A DNA stretch of 64,000 nucleotides from Hermatobates lingyangjiaoensis (taxonomy: Eukaryota > Arthropoda > Insecta > Hemiptera > Hermatobatidae). The first letter of the stretch is position 1. The number at the start of each line of letters is the position of its first letter. Location: positions 2,357,501-2,421,500 of the forward strand of contig JAPFBL010000008.1 in NCBI GenBank assembly GCA_026182355.1, read 5' to 3'. Both the position numbers and the translations under genes were made by a program. Positions 22,115 through 33,409 of this stretch are shown here, piece by piece. The notes under the pieces are model-generated. The model was not told the DNA's origin. It searched no databases and was given only the letters and a program-made list of their open reading frames with translations.

Positions 22115-22155
22115 AGCCCTGAAGAAGACATAAACATATGTCAAAACGTTGGCAA
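22115..22155 (+). ncRNA. Hammerhead-like motif in a PLE terminus
   Basis: GCC (stem I), CTGAAGA, extra A, stem GACATA-AACA-TATGTC, AAA (GAA changed), stem III ACGT, T, GGC (stem I partner). All helices are intact but the G of the GAA box is A. It lies just left of the inverted PLE-B piece. Confidence 0.45.
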
Positions 22156-22189
22156 AGAAGTTCTTTTTTTATATTTATATATCAAATTT

Positions 22190-22335
22190 ACCAGTTTAGT
22201 TGATTTATCAGTTTGACCAATATAAATTTTATGGCAATTTTTGCACGGAATTTTATAAATACCAGAGGACTCCAATTCGCTGGGAGAGTTTTTTATTAAC
22301 ATATTACCCACGTTATTACGATTAGAAAACACTAT
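22190..22335 (-). pseudogene. PLE-B linker and GIY-YIG start, inverted copy
   Basis: Minus frame reads FSNRNNVGNMLIKNSPSELE, then GIYKIPCKNCHKIYIGQT and stops matching. It faces a plus-strand copy of the same segment that starts at about 22336, so about 130 bases are present twice in opposite directions. This is a 5' inversion with duplication at the junction. Confidence 0.8.
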
Positions 22336-22723
22336 ATTACGTGGGTAATATGTTAATAAAAACTCTCCCAGCGAATTGGAGTCCGCTGGTATTTATAAAA
22401 TTCCGTGCAAAAATTGCCATAAAATTTATATTGGTCAAACTGGTAAATCATTAAAGACACGTGTAAAACAACACCAATATAACGTAAGTAGACAGGAAAA
22501 AAGTAGTGCCTTATTCTTGCATATAAAAAGTGAAAATCATCATATTGATTGGACAGGAGCTAAATTTATTACCTATGAAAAATCAATGTTGTTAAGAAAT
22601 ATTATTGAATCGTCTCTAATTAAATTTAATAGATCTAATATTATAAACATTAGTAACGGTCTCTTCAAACTTGATACTTTCGTCACGAGGGCAATAGCCT
22701 CTTCAAAGAGGGTTGACAGCTAG
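22336..22723 (+). pseudogene. PLE-B GIY-YIG endonuclease, 5' truncated
   Basis: After a frameshift in the linker, the frame from 22376 carries GIYKIPCKNCHKIYIGQTGK (GIY and YIG motifs with CxxC between), RVKQHQYNVSRQEKSSALF, then the C-terminal conserved tail to ASSKRVDS. Apart from the very end it is almost identical to the endonuclease of the 50.3-kb copy, so both are young relative to PLE-A. No RT domain. Confidence 0.85.
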
Positions 22724-22980
22724 CGGATAGTTTTTTACTTTTTCTTACTGTACTCCTTTGTTTCCCCAAACATCCCTTTCTGGACATTAGTCCTTTCCTG
22801 TGCTTTCACCCTTTTAAAATACCCCTCTTCCCTCCCACTCTTCTCAACTCCTCACCAGATGTTTTCTCCATCTAGTGTTCAGTTGAGTTTTTGACTCTGA
22901 CGAAGACCGCTTGTTACGGTTGAAAGATCTTAGTCTTGTTTTCCCATTTCTTATTGTGGTTTGATAATTGATATATATAT
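22724..22980 (+). repeat. PLE-B 3' region and terminal repeat
   Basis: CT-rich leader (CTTCTCAACTCCTCACCAG), hammerhead-like motif, then TTTTCCCATTTCTTATTGTGG and a TA run. Same order as after the 50.3-kb endonuclease on the other strand. Confidence 0.8.
22893..22936 (+). ncRNA. Hammerhead-like motif (PLE-B), best preserved
   Basis: GACT (stem I), CTGACGA, extra A, stem GACCG-loop-CGGTT, GAA, palindromic stem III AGATCT, T, AGTC (stem I partner). Every helix and box except the extra base fits a hammerhead with a tiny stem III. Confidence 0.6.
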
Positions 22981-23015
22981 ATACCAAGATTCCTTTTTCT
23001 TATTGCGTTTTGAAA

Positions 23016-23017
<2 letters not shown>

Positions 23018-23070
<53 letters not shown>
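23018..23070. repeat. (TA)n microsatellite
   Basis: 53 bases of alternating TA directly abutting the left end of the PLE-A copy. Confidence 0.95.
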
Positions 23071-23072
<2 letters not shown>

Positions 23073-24444
23073 TGTTATAATGTAATCGGGATTCGGTCAA
23101 TTTTCCAGGATCAAAATCAAACTCTCAATGCCGACGTTTCGGTTTATTTAAAACCTTTTTCATAGGCCTACAAACAAAGGATGACAAGAAATCATATATA
23201 AACATCAACATATAACTAACATCAAAATGGAATATTACAGTTGTGAAAAAACAAATATATATATATACAAGTAGAAGTAATAGAAAAGCAATAAACATTT
23301 TTATGAACTTACAGAAGTCAGAATTTTTGAATTAGAAAAATGATGAAATTTACATTATATAAAATGAAGTAACAATAGAAAGTTAGTGAACTAACATCTT
23401 AACTGGTCAAAAGCTTGGACCAGACTAACTGATTACAATTACATGTAAACCGAACACTGTTCACTCAAAGAACACAAAAAGGAACTAAGGAAATTAAATT
23501 TCACTAAAATCAACTTAACACTCCTGAATAAATAGTGTTCAAATTGGTAATGTCACTTCTATGATTAACTGAACTTAGATCTTTTTTAATATATAGCATT
23601 TCGAGGGTCTTTCTTCTTTGCTCATCTTGTTCTTTATCTACTATAATTGTTTCTTCAAAATCGAACATGTGACCTTCGTTTAAGGCATGGAATGCTAAAG
23701 CAGTTGCGTTACTTTTATTAGTTCTTATTGAATAAGAATGTTGATAAAGTCTTTCTTTTAAAAAACGACTTGTTTCTCCGTAATAACGCTTGTCGCAGTC
23801 TTTACATTTGATCGCATAAATGAGGTTACTTTGTAACTCCTTTGGTATTTTTTGTTTCAAATTTGAAAATAAAGACTTGACTTTTCTTTTGTTATAAAAT
23901 GCCAATGTAACTTCAGGTACATTTCGTTTGAAAACTTTTCTAATTGATTGTGATAAGCCCTCAACATACGGAAATTTGAAATACTTTTTATTTAAAACTT
24001 CAAGTTCAGCATGATTTTGATTGGAATGTTCTGGTTGTTCTCTTGTATATTTAAACCAATAACGTTCAATTAAGTTGTTTGGATAACAATTTTTCTGCAA
24101 CAATGACTTTACCCTTTTCTTATTTTCTTTTAGAAAACATGGACTACTAATTTCAACAACCTTCTTAACTAAATTTTGAACGCAATTCAATTTTTGGTTT
24201 ATAGAATGAGAGGAGTGATAGTTCAGTATTCTTCCTGCACTGGTAGGCTTTCTATACCAATCCGTTAAAATAATGCCATTTTCACCTCTTATAACTTACT
24301 CGTATGTTGATGTTTATATATGATTTCTTGTCATCCTTTGTTTGTAGGCCTATGAAAAAGGTTTTAAATAAAACCGAAACGTCGGCATTGAGAGTTTGAT
24401 TTTGATCCTGGAAAATTTACCGAATCCCGATTACATTATACACC
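23071..24444 (-). mobile_element. PLE-A copy bounded by inverted terminal repeats
   Basis: The left end reads GGTGTTATAATGTAATCGGG into the interior; the right end is its near-perfect reverse complement (ending CCCGATTACATTATACACC), with about 140 bases matching, including the CCGAAACGTCGGC segment. Between them is one minus-strand coding fragment. The right terminal repeat starts immediately where the coding part is truncated (near 24299). The same RNA 3' end thus seems to have been used at both sides of the target. Confidence 0.8.
23510..24298 (-). pseudogene. PLE-A C-terminal RT edge and GIY-YIG-type endonuclease, 5' truncated
   Basis: Open from about 24298 down to 23510 without a stop that I can see: ILTDWYRKPTSAGRILNYHSS (end of the RT region), basic linker, LIYAIKCKDCDKRYYGETSR (nuclease core, LIY and YYG instead of GIY and YIG), then a conserved tail ending IYSGVLS. 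It lacks the two frameshifts of the 6-kb copy, so it gives the truer PLE-A reading. The YVDD motif is lost by truncation. Confidence 0.85.
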
Positions 24445-25395
24445 TATTCTATCCAACGGTTGATATATTATTGAATTTGTTATATATATATATACTCGTA
24501 TATAGTGATTGTTGTGATGGTTGAGAACTAAACTCAAATGTTGACACGCCATATTTGTACAAAACATTTGTAAGCTGTCTCCCGTAAATGTTTCATTCCT
24601 CAACAGTTTAAAAACGTCTTCACTATGATTTTCTTTTCCCAGTTTAGTTAACGACAAACTGCCGGGTTATAATATAAAATGCATGTTAATACGCTCTTGA
24701 TAACGTTTCGAAATAAGCCGAATACATAAGGAAATTTGTAAGTATTCTAGTTACATTCTATTTATCTTCTACAGAAGTATCATGAGTATTTTCTTACATC
24801 TTCATTAAAATAACAGTCTTCAGATTGAGTTATCGAGGCAAAAAACATTGTAAACAAATTGTTGCTATCCTGGAGATAACCTCTACTTTCACTGGGCTTG
24901 CAAAAATATTAACAATTATAATCTAAAAATATTTAGAATTCCCCCTGAGATAACTTATATTTTCATTTTCATTTTAATAGCTTTAATGAAATATTGAAAA
25001 CATTGACAAACAATGGAGTGGATTTAGATTAAACTGGACCGCTACATTGCGTAGTGAACACCTTATTGGATTTACATGAGCCGGCCTGACAAAGCACAGG
25101 TCTAATATTTGTCTTAATTAACCCCCGAATGGCCTCCCACTTCACACACTCCCCACTGTCATAAGTTAATATTGATTCATCTACTTCAATATATTTTACT
25201 TCTTAATTAAGCACGTAATAAATAATATAATTTTGTTTTCCTAATTAAAATTGAATGAACTATGTTAAATAGCCCATGGAGCAAACATATTTTGATATAA
25301 ATATTCCTTAGGCCTAGCTGATGCTCATTGAATAGCAGTTACAAACCAGTGTTTCTAGAACTAGATACCTTCTCACACACCACTTCTCACATACC
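24445..25395. other. AT-rich sequence, nothing assignable
   Basis: Starts with CTATTCTATCCAACGGTTGATATATTATTGAATTTG in pieces, also found after the palindrome at 45.4 kb and partly at 61.27 kb, so the PLE-A association extends about 60 bases past the inverted end. Nothing else assignable. Confidence 0.35.
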
Positions 25396-25399
25396 ATGG

Positions 25400-27455
25400 C
25401 TTGCGTTGACACCAATTGCAGGTTGCAATTGAATGCCATGTTATAATGCAGGTTGATATTGCATGCCATGATATCATAGTTGTTAATATTGGATGAGACA
25501 ATATCATGGAGGTTGCTATTGTAGGTCATGATACCATGCAGGTTGATATTGGATGAAATGATAATATGCAGGTTGATATTGCATGTCATGATATCACGCA
25601 GGTTCATATTGCATGCCACATGAGATCAGCAAGGTTGATATAATATCATGGATGATATAATATAATATTATACAGGATGATATAATATCATGGAAGTTGA
25701 TAATGAATGCCATGATATCATGCAGGTTGATAATGCATGCCATGATATCATGCAGGTTGATATTGCATGCCATGTTATAATGCAGGTTGATATTGCATGC
25801 CATGATATCATAGTTGTTAATATTGGATGAGACAATATCATGGAGGTTGCTATTGTAGGTCATGATACCATGCAGGTTGATATTGGATGAAATGATAATA
25901 TGCAGGTTGATATTGCATGTCATGATATCACGCAGGTTCATATTGCATGCCACATGAGATCAGCAAGGTTGATATAATATCATGGATGATATAATATAAT
26001 ATTATACAGGATGATATAATATCATGGAAGTTGATAATGAATGCCATGATATCATGCAGGTTGATAATGCATGCCATGATATCATGCAGGTTGATATTGC
26101 ATGTCATGATATCATGGAGGTTGCTATTGTATGTCATGATATCTTGCAGGTTGCTATTGAATGACATGATATCGTGCAGGTTGATACTGAATGAAAGGAT
26201 ACTATGCAGGTTGATATTGCATGCCATGAGATCATCAAGGTTGATACAATATCATGGATGATGTAATATAATATTATACAGGATGCATGATATCATGAGT
26301 TGCTATTGTAGTTGATAGCAGTTATTGAATGACATGATATCGTGCAGGTTGATAATGAATGAATGATACTCATGCAGGTTGATAATGCATGCCATGAATC
26401 ATCAAGGTTGATACAATATCATGATATGTAAGTTAATATTATGCATGTCATGATATCATGGAGGTTGCTATTGCATGTCATGATATCTTGCAGGTTGCTA
26501 TTGAATGACATGATATCGTGCAGGTTGATACTGAATGAAAGGATACTATGCAGGTTGATATTGCATGCCATGAATCATCAGGTTGATAAATATCATGATC
26601 ATGAATATCAATGAGGTTATAAGCATGCATGATATCATGCAGGTTGCTATTGAATGACATGATATCTGCAGTGTTGATATTGAATGAATGATATCATGCA
26701 GGTTGATATGAATGCCAAATGATATCATGCAGGTTGATATTGCATGTTCATGATAATCATGAGAGGTTGATAATTGTAATGTCATGATATATCTTGCAGG
26801 TTGCTATTGATGGACATGATATCGTGCAGGTTGATACTGAATGAAAGGATACTATGCAGGTTGATATTGCATGCCATGAGATCATCAAGGTTGATACAAT
26901 ATCATGGATGATGTAATATAATATTATACAGCATGCCATGATATCATGGAGGTTGCTATTGTATGTCATGATATCTTGCAGGTTGCTATTGAATGACATG
27001 ATATCGTGCAGGTTGATACTGAATGAAAGGATACTATGCAGGTTGATATTGCATGCCATGAGATCATCAAGGTTGATACAATATCATGGATGATGTAATA
27101 TAATATTATACAGCATGCCATGATATCATGGAGGTTGATATTACATGCCAAGATATCATGGTTGTTGATATTGCTTGTCATATCATGCAGGTTGCTGTGA
27201 ATGACATGAGATCATGCAGATTCATATTGGATGACATAATATAATAGAGATTGATATTGGAAGCCATGATATCATGCAGGTTGATGTTGTGTGCTATGAT
27301 ATCTTGCAGGTTGATATTGCAAGCCATGAGATCATGCATGCCGATATATCATGGATGATATAATATAATACTATATTATACAGGATGATATAATATCATA
27401 GAGGTTGATATTGTATACCATGATACATGCAGGTTAATATTGCATGTTATGATAA
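25400..27455. repeat. Satellite of 30-bp units with a 12-bp palindrome
   Basis: Unit approximately ATGCCATGATATCATGCAGG then TTGATATTGC, about 65 tandem copies. Each good unit contains the perfect palindrome CATGATATCATG and overlapping GCATGC or TGCATG. Since 30 is divisible by 3, the array gives long open frames with a ten-residue repeat (INLHDIMACN on the minus strand); I treat these as by-products, not genes. Higher-order copies: a 334-bp block repeated at 25433 and 25767, and a 182-bp block at 26821 and 27003, both nearly identical. An AT-rich insert (TAATATAATATTATACAG) recurs within the array. Confidence 0.9.
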
Positions 27456-28135
27456 GCATCATATGCATATAATAATGTATATAAGAAATGTATACATTTC
27501 TTTTCGTGTATTGATAATTCATTTTCATTTTCAAAACATGGTTTTAAAAGAAAATATAAATAGAATTAAAAAAATTTAGATATTTATTTCTAATGGGTCA
27601 TTATAATTTCAGCACACACTGTTGAGGGCACACAGGAAGTTTTGTATAATCCATGTAAAAGGTTGTCATATTAAAAAGTTTGGGATCCAGAGTTCGAGAT
27701 AAAGCATATGTTGTAAATTTCATGAACAAATGAAAGTCGTGATCAATTTGAACAAATACTAGTAGAAAATTACAGAGTGGCTTAAAAGGCATGATCTAAA
27801 TCCATTGAACAAGATTTTAATAAGAAAATAAAAATAAAAACTCAGTTCAGTCACAGTTTGTACTAATAACCCAGTATTAGTAAAAATGACAATATTACTA
27901 AAAATTAATTGCAAATAGTGTAGCGTTAGGGTACCCAATATGGCTATACCTAAATTATTAATGGTAGATCACAAAAAATTAACATCTTTCTATAATTTAT
28001 ACCGCCACTGATTGATATGCAGGACGTCGAGTCGAATGAATTATGATCTTTTGTATACTTAGGCCACTGTAGAAGGGAAAAAGTGGCACCATGCGCAGTG
28101 AAGATAATAAGTAGTAATTAAAATGTCTCATACTC
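27456..28135. other. AT-rich sequence, nothing assignable
   Basis: No supported gene or repeat. Confidence 0.35.
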
Positions 28136-28139
28136 TATA

Positions 28140-28430
28140 CTTTAATTTTTTTTTTCTTTTAAAATTAAGAAAGGGTATAAAAATGAGCGGGAAGGCTGGA
28201 TCAGGCAAGAAGAATAAACGTATCTCTTTTATATGAAATGGGAAGAGAAGGTTTTTTGTAGGGTGAAATATTACAGACATTATCATAAATTGTAGGAGTA
28301 CTCTGTATATTTGTAAATAAATACGGTGGATTGTTGCGCCTTTTTCATTTCATAAGGAGCTCGTATGCAGTAAATGTGTGGGCACCCCTACCGTGGAGTA
28401 TGTTACGCGGCATATGGTAGCGAAGTAAAA
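28140..28430 (+). repeat. Possible LTR 3' part with primer-binding-like site
   Basis: TATAAAAA at 28176, AATAAA at about 28213, a further AATAAATA at about 28316, then a GC-rich stretch ending GTTACGCGGCA and TGGTAGCGAAG at 28415. TGG at an LTR edge is typical of a tRNA primer-binding site in LTR retrotransposons. I could not find a second LTR, a target duplication or recognisable gag/pol downstream. It may equally be an unrelated unique sequence. Confidence 0.2.
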
Positions 28431-28434
28431 GTGA

Positions 28435-29290
28435 TTGCGAATCAATAAGTAGAAAGTGAAGTACATAGAATAAGTATAAAGGTGTTTAGTTGCTTAGCCG
28501 GTAACAATGACAAAAGGTCAATCACTTCACAGCAGTTAGTTACTAGCAAATACAAAATGCTTTAAAACAAATGATCATAGAGGATCAAAAGAATTCCCAC
28601 AGGTTCTATACAAACCATACGTCTGATGGAAAAAATAACCACAGGAAGAAAATGTTAAAGAAATAGTTTGTTAATTATGTAGTGTGAATAAAAATAAAAA
28701 ATTACTTAAAAAAGTATTATACGTAATAATAAATTCAAAGATAATTAGCAGTGGTGAGCTTTTATGTAAGAAACAAAATAATGATAATCACTTTACGAAT
28801 AAATTGAAAGGCAATAATTAGTGGGACGTGGCCCATATTTAAACAGAAAGGCCCCGTGAAATGACAGTTAAATCTAGGGTTTGTAAATGGAAAGCTCTTA
28901 AATCCGGGAGTTAAAGCGTTGACTATTCTGGCCAAACTAAACCTTAAAAACTCTTTTCTAAACCCAGCGAAACAGAACGAAAATAAACCAATCAATAAAG
29001 TTGTTACAACACTGAAGCAATTTAGTTGAACGTTCTTCTTTGATTTCTATAAAACTTAAGTTGTTGAATTTTAAAACGTATGTTTTTATTTTTAGGGTAA
29101 ATTGAAATAGTTGTTGTATATGGTTAAAGAATAAGCGTGAAACTGAATCGTAGCATGCACCGTGCAACAGTCTAAGCACCTATGTTGACGCTAGATTGCT
29201 CCGTCGAAGCGATTCCGAGTCCGTCGTGCTGTAACGACAAATCTTACCAGAATGAGAAGGTATAGTACGGTGCTCTGCAAGAAGATATCA
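28435..29290. other. Unrecognised sequence with a GC-richer patch
   Basis: Minus-strand ORFs of 73 and 77 codons overlap at 28762-29179 (for example LRLLHGACYDSVSRLFF). I do not recognise a family. They may be part of a decayed element linked to the LTR-like boundary. Confidence 0.2.
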
Positions 29291-29299
29291 TGACTTAGG

Positions 29300-32200
29300 G
29301 GAATAAAACCTCGACAACACTAAATTCAAAAAGAACTGTTCTTCTGTAAGAAATTATTTTGTAACACGAATTTTTTTGTTTGCCTTTACAAAGTGTTATT
29401 ATGGCCGTAGTAATACCAATGGTATTATTTGCAACAGTTGTGTGATGTACAAAAATAAAAGTGTATATTGATAAATGTATCACTCACTATCTATACAACC
29501 TCCAAGAATAAAAAATAATAAACATCTCCCACAGACACATGCACATTATGTCTAAATGGATCATTAATGCCTAAGAGGTGTGCTATTATGCCTCCTTATA
29601 GCAAAGTTGATTGTTTTGTTTATACCACTACAAATTCTTTTGAAAACAAAAGTTTAAAATAACCCTATTTCAAAAAATCGATACTATTTTTAAGGATAAA
29701 AATATTATACATCATTAAGTATGAAGCATGAACACAAAACTATCATACTTCTTAATAATCTTAGAAATTAAAAGCGGCGTGTTTCTCTAATTACAGCTGA
29801 ATGATTAAGTGAAACTAATCACTAACAAAACAGTTAATTTTCCATATTACATATCCAAAAATGTTATGAATTTTTTTTATGTCTGTGTATGTCGGTGGGT
29901 GAGTATGTATCCAAAGTTTGTGGATATGATACGGTCCAGGATCTTTTATGGATCAGGTGATATTTTACACCAAAATGGGCCTCATGTATAGATGAGTCCT
30001 CTTGTTTGGGAGCAATTATGCATGATGGGAAAGTCAATTCTTTTCTCAAAAACAAGTTTTTGGACTACATTTTATTCTCTTAAACTACTACTTCTAGAGT
30101 GTTGAAATTTTTGCATAATCTTTGAGGCTACAAAGCAATAAATGAAAAACATGTTTAGATTTTTAAAACAACAGAATTTTTTTTCAATGAAAATAAAAAA
30201 TGTTGACTTATAATTCAATCTGAAAGCTTGTGAGAACGATACAAGCCATACTCTTTAACAGATCAAAATGTAACTATACATAAAAATAGAACATTCTGGC
30301 GAGGATGAGTTGAGATAATTTTTTTCCAAATTACATTCACCAAAGGGAAGTTACAACAATGTATTTTGAACGCTAAACGGCTCATTAAAAAAACCATGAA
30401 ATTTTACCCAAAAATTAACAATTCACAAAAAAAATGCATGAAATTTCAATTGTGCCAAAGTGCAATAAAGATATAAAAACTGAATATTGATCTTGAACTA
30501 ATGGTTCCCTTGATATACTTGTCTTACTCTTATTTGCTTACATTTATTCACATTGTTTACATTGACATGGATTTGTTTGTGTGCGAATCCACTGAATTAA
30601 ACTGATACTTAGCGATTTAATGAAAAAAATGTCAACAATCTAAGAACATAATATCGGATATAAAGGAATAAAATTCATGTATGAAATCAACGCCAATCAA
30701 ACATATTATTTCTGATGCTTTCCATGGTATGATGGAGTTTTCTCTCAAAATACTCTAATCAATCTATATATTACACCCTTCAACAATACTTAACATCAGA
30801 TATAATTATTTTGTGTTCATTAATCATATAAAGTTCGGGTAATATTAAGGTGTGAGGAATGGACACACTTTCCTTTTATATCGACAAAAATCTTAAACGT
30901 ATGATGGATCCTTAAAGTCCATATTGTGTTTTTTTATATATATATATATATATATATGTATCGAAAAAAAAGAAAAATTATAGTCAATATAATTGCAAGG
31001 TAGAAAAAAATTACTCAAAAAGAAAATTTATCAGCAATTGTTTTTTTCAGTAAAAAAAACAATACTGAACAAGTTATAATCAGTATAAAAACCAAATTGT
31101 TTAAGGAGCTGTACATATGTACTAGATTCATTCAGTTATTTGAAAGTATTACCCAGAGTTCTTGTTAAGTATAACAATACATATCACAGTACCATACCCA
31201 TGGCAGCCTTTAAAGATATTTTATATAATAAAATATTTTAAATAAAAGCAATTATAAAAACATAGTTGAGAAGGCCTTCGCATAGGACAGAATTATAAGA
31301 TATGCCAAGATTATAGATGAAGAGACCTATGTCGAATATTGAAACAGAAAACTGAATACCTGCTGTCAGTCAATAATATTATGAAGCTTTACGGAGATAC
31401 TGCTAAAAAATATTATAGTATGGTACATGTATGGCTTTAAAAGCGTTATTTTATTGTCATTAATTTATAAACATATTACATAAATGAAAGTTACAATTAC
31501 AGCTTCATTAGGTAAGCCCTTCATTATTATATGATGCATGCAGAATATAAATAGAAACATATTAAGTATTTTGATTTTTCCAATTGATTTTTTTTTTTTA
31601 TTAAATTAAATTCATCTTCTATGAAAATAAAACATTTTCACATTTTTACAACAAGAAATGTAAAAATTATGAGTTATGATTGAATGTGAAAGCTTTTGAG
31701 AAGACAAAAATAATTATGTTGTTAACCAGTTCGATAGTTTTTTACTTCTAGTAAACTACCCAGACTTTTTTATTACGGTTTATAATCTTTCTATTGATAA
31801 TTACAAGTAATGGACAATGTTGAGCATTTCATTCATTATATTTAATGATTTCATTAATAATATGTTTCAATGATTATTACAAATCTACCTCATTAATTAT
31901 GTTGGTACCATTATGTTTCATGATTGGCAATTTACTATTACATCAGAATATTTAATTTGATACTAATGTTACCTGTTCCTTTCTTTATCCACACATTTCA
32001 TGTTCAATAATTTATTCTTAACAATTATCCCAATTAGAATTCTTCAAGACTGACAAAATTAATATCATTATTAAAATATATCAGCTAATTATATTGATTG
32101 GGTATATTTATAACAATGGGCTTACTTAAAGGAAACGAATGTAGATCAGTCCAAATTTCTAATTCAATCTCGAATTAACAAATAGGTATTGTAAATGTTT

Positions 32201-33400
32201 ATTATGTTTTAATACTGGGCATTTTTTTCTTTTCTCAAGAAAAAGTATTTCTCTTTGAAAGACATTGGGCAAGTAAACATTATGAATGAAAACAAAAATG
32301 ATTTATAATTACTATCATTATAAAAAATTATCACCTGTTACATAAAATGATTCATACAATGTTTATTTTTTTATTTTTGTTGTATAATTACTTTGAGTCA
32401 ATTGAATTATGCCTCTTTAATTATGTTTTTATAATGATATAGTAATTGTCAATTTGTAAAATCTAATGCAATTTAAAAAGAATTGATTTACACTACTTAT
32501 AACTGATTACCACTGACCTTATAATTCTCATGTGAAATTCATTTTCTTCTGTTTCATGCATTTCAATAAAGATGAAGTACAACTTGCATTCACTTGTAGA
32601 AAAATAACTTTATCACTTAATTTTATCAATTTTACGTTATAAATAAATCAATTCTTTAGAAAATGGAAGAAGAAAACCGACACCACGAACAGATTGAAAT
32701 AAAAGAAGCCATATTGAATTTGTGAACTATTAAGACCTATTGGACCTAAGTGATAACAGTGCATCCAAATTACACACCAATTAATTACAAACTAATATGA
32801 TTTTTTTGATGTACTGAATTATTTCAATAAAAAATTATTTTATTTAAGCAACTTTGAATAAAAATAGTTCCACTATCAGTGGAACTTGTTAAATAACTTT
32901 TATGAATAAAAGGCAATACACAACGTTAGGCTAATAATTTATTTCAATATGTTTCAAATACTAAAAAAACAAACGAAATAACATAGTTATAATCTAAATA
33001 GGATTAATGTAATTGATAGATTCATAAAAACAGTTCAATAGAAAATAATAAATACAAAAAATTTTATTTAAGCAGTTACTCAAGATGTATTATCTTTATA
33101 AAGAGATTGAATCAATAAGTTATCTTTTAAATTCAGAATACACATGTAGATAATGTAACAAAAATATTATGGTAAACGAAATGGAATTAATACACTTGAT
33201 ATGAATGGTATTCACTTTAAAGTAGTCCTTTAATGTTTATTTATTTACTAAAGATTAAAATGCTTTGACAATACATCTTTCTAAACATAAAATCATTTAT
33301 TAATAAAATCATTTATATTAAACTGATAAACATGATAGTAGTAATAATGATTATTAAATCAAACAAGATTGAGTCATTGTCAATTAAACATATAGCAAGA
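29300..33400. other. Very AT-rich sequence, nothing assignable
   Basis: Contains (TA)n near 30933-30957 and many homopolymer runs. No supported ORF, RNA or repeat. Confidence 0.4.
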
Positions 33401-33409
33401 AAATTATTG

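Noticed and set aside
22968..23165. ORF with a long IYIYIY tract
   Set aside because: It is a translated (TA)n microsatellite running into a PLE-A terminus in the wrong orientation. The same applies to similar ORFs at 47.6, 48.0, 49.1 and 61.0 kb.
25314..27181. Several 70-119-codon ORFs with a ten-residue repeat (INLHDIMACN-like), both strands
   Set aside because: They follow from a 30-bp tandem unit lacking stops; they occur on both strands and in overlapping copies, with no gene context.
25400..27455. Regular short repeats resembling a CRISPR array
   Set aside because: Units are contiguous without unique spacers, no cas genes, and the context is eukaryotic.
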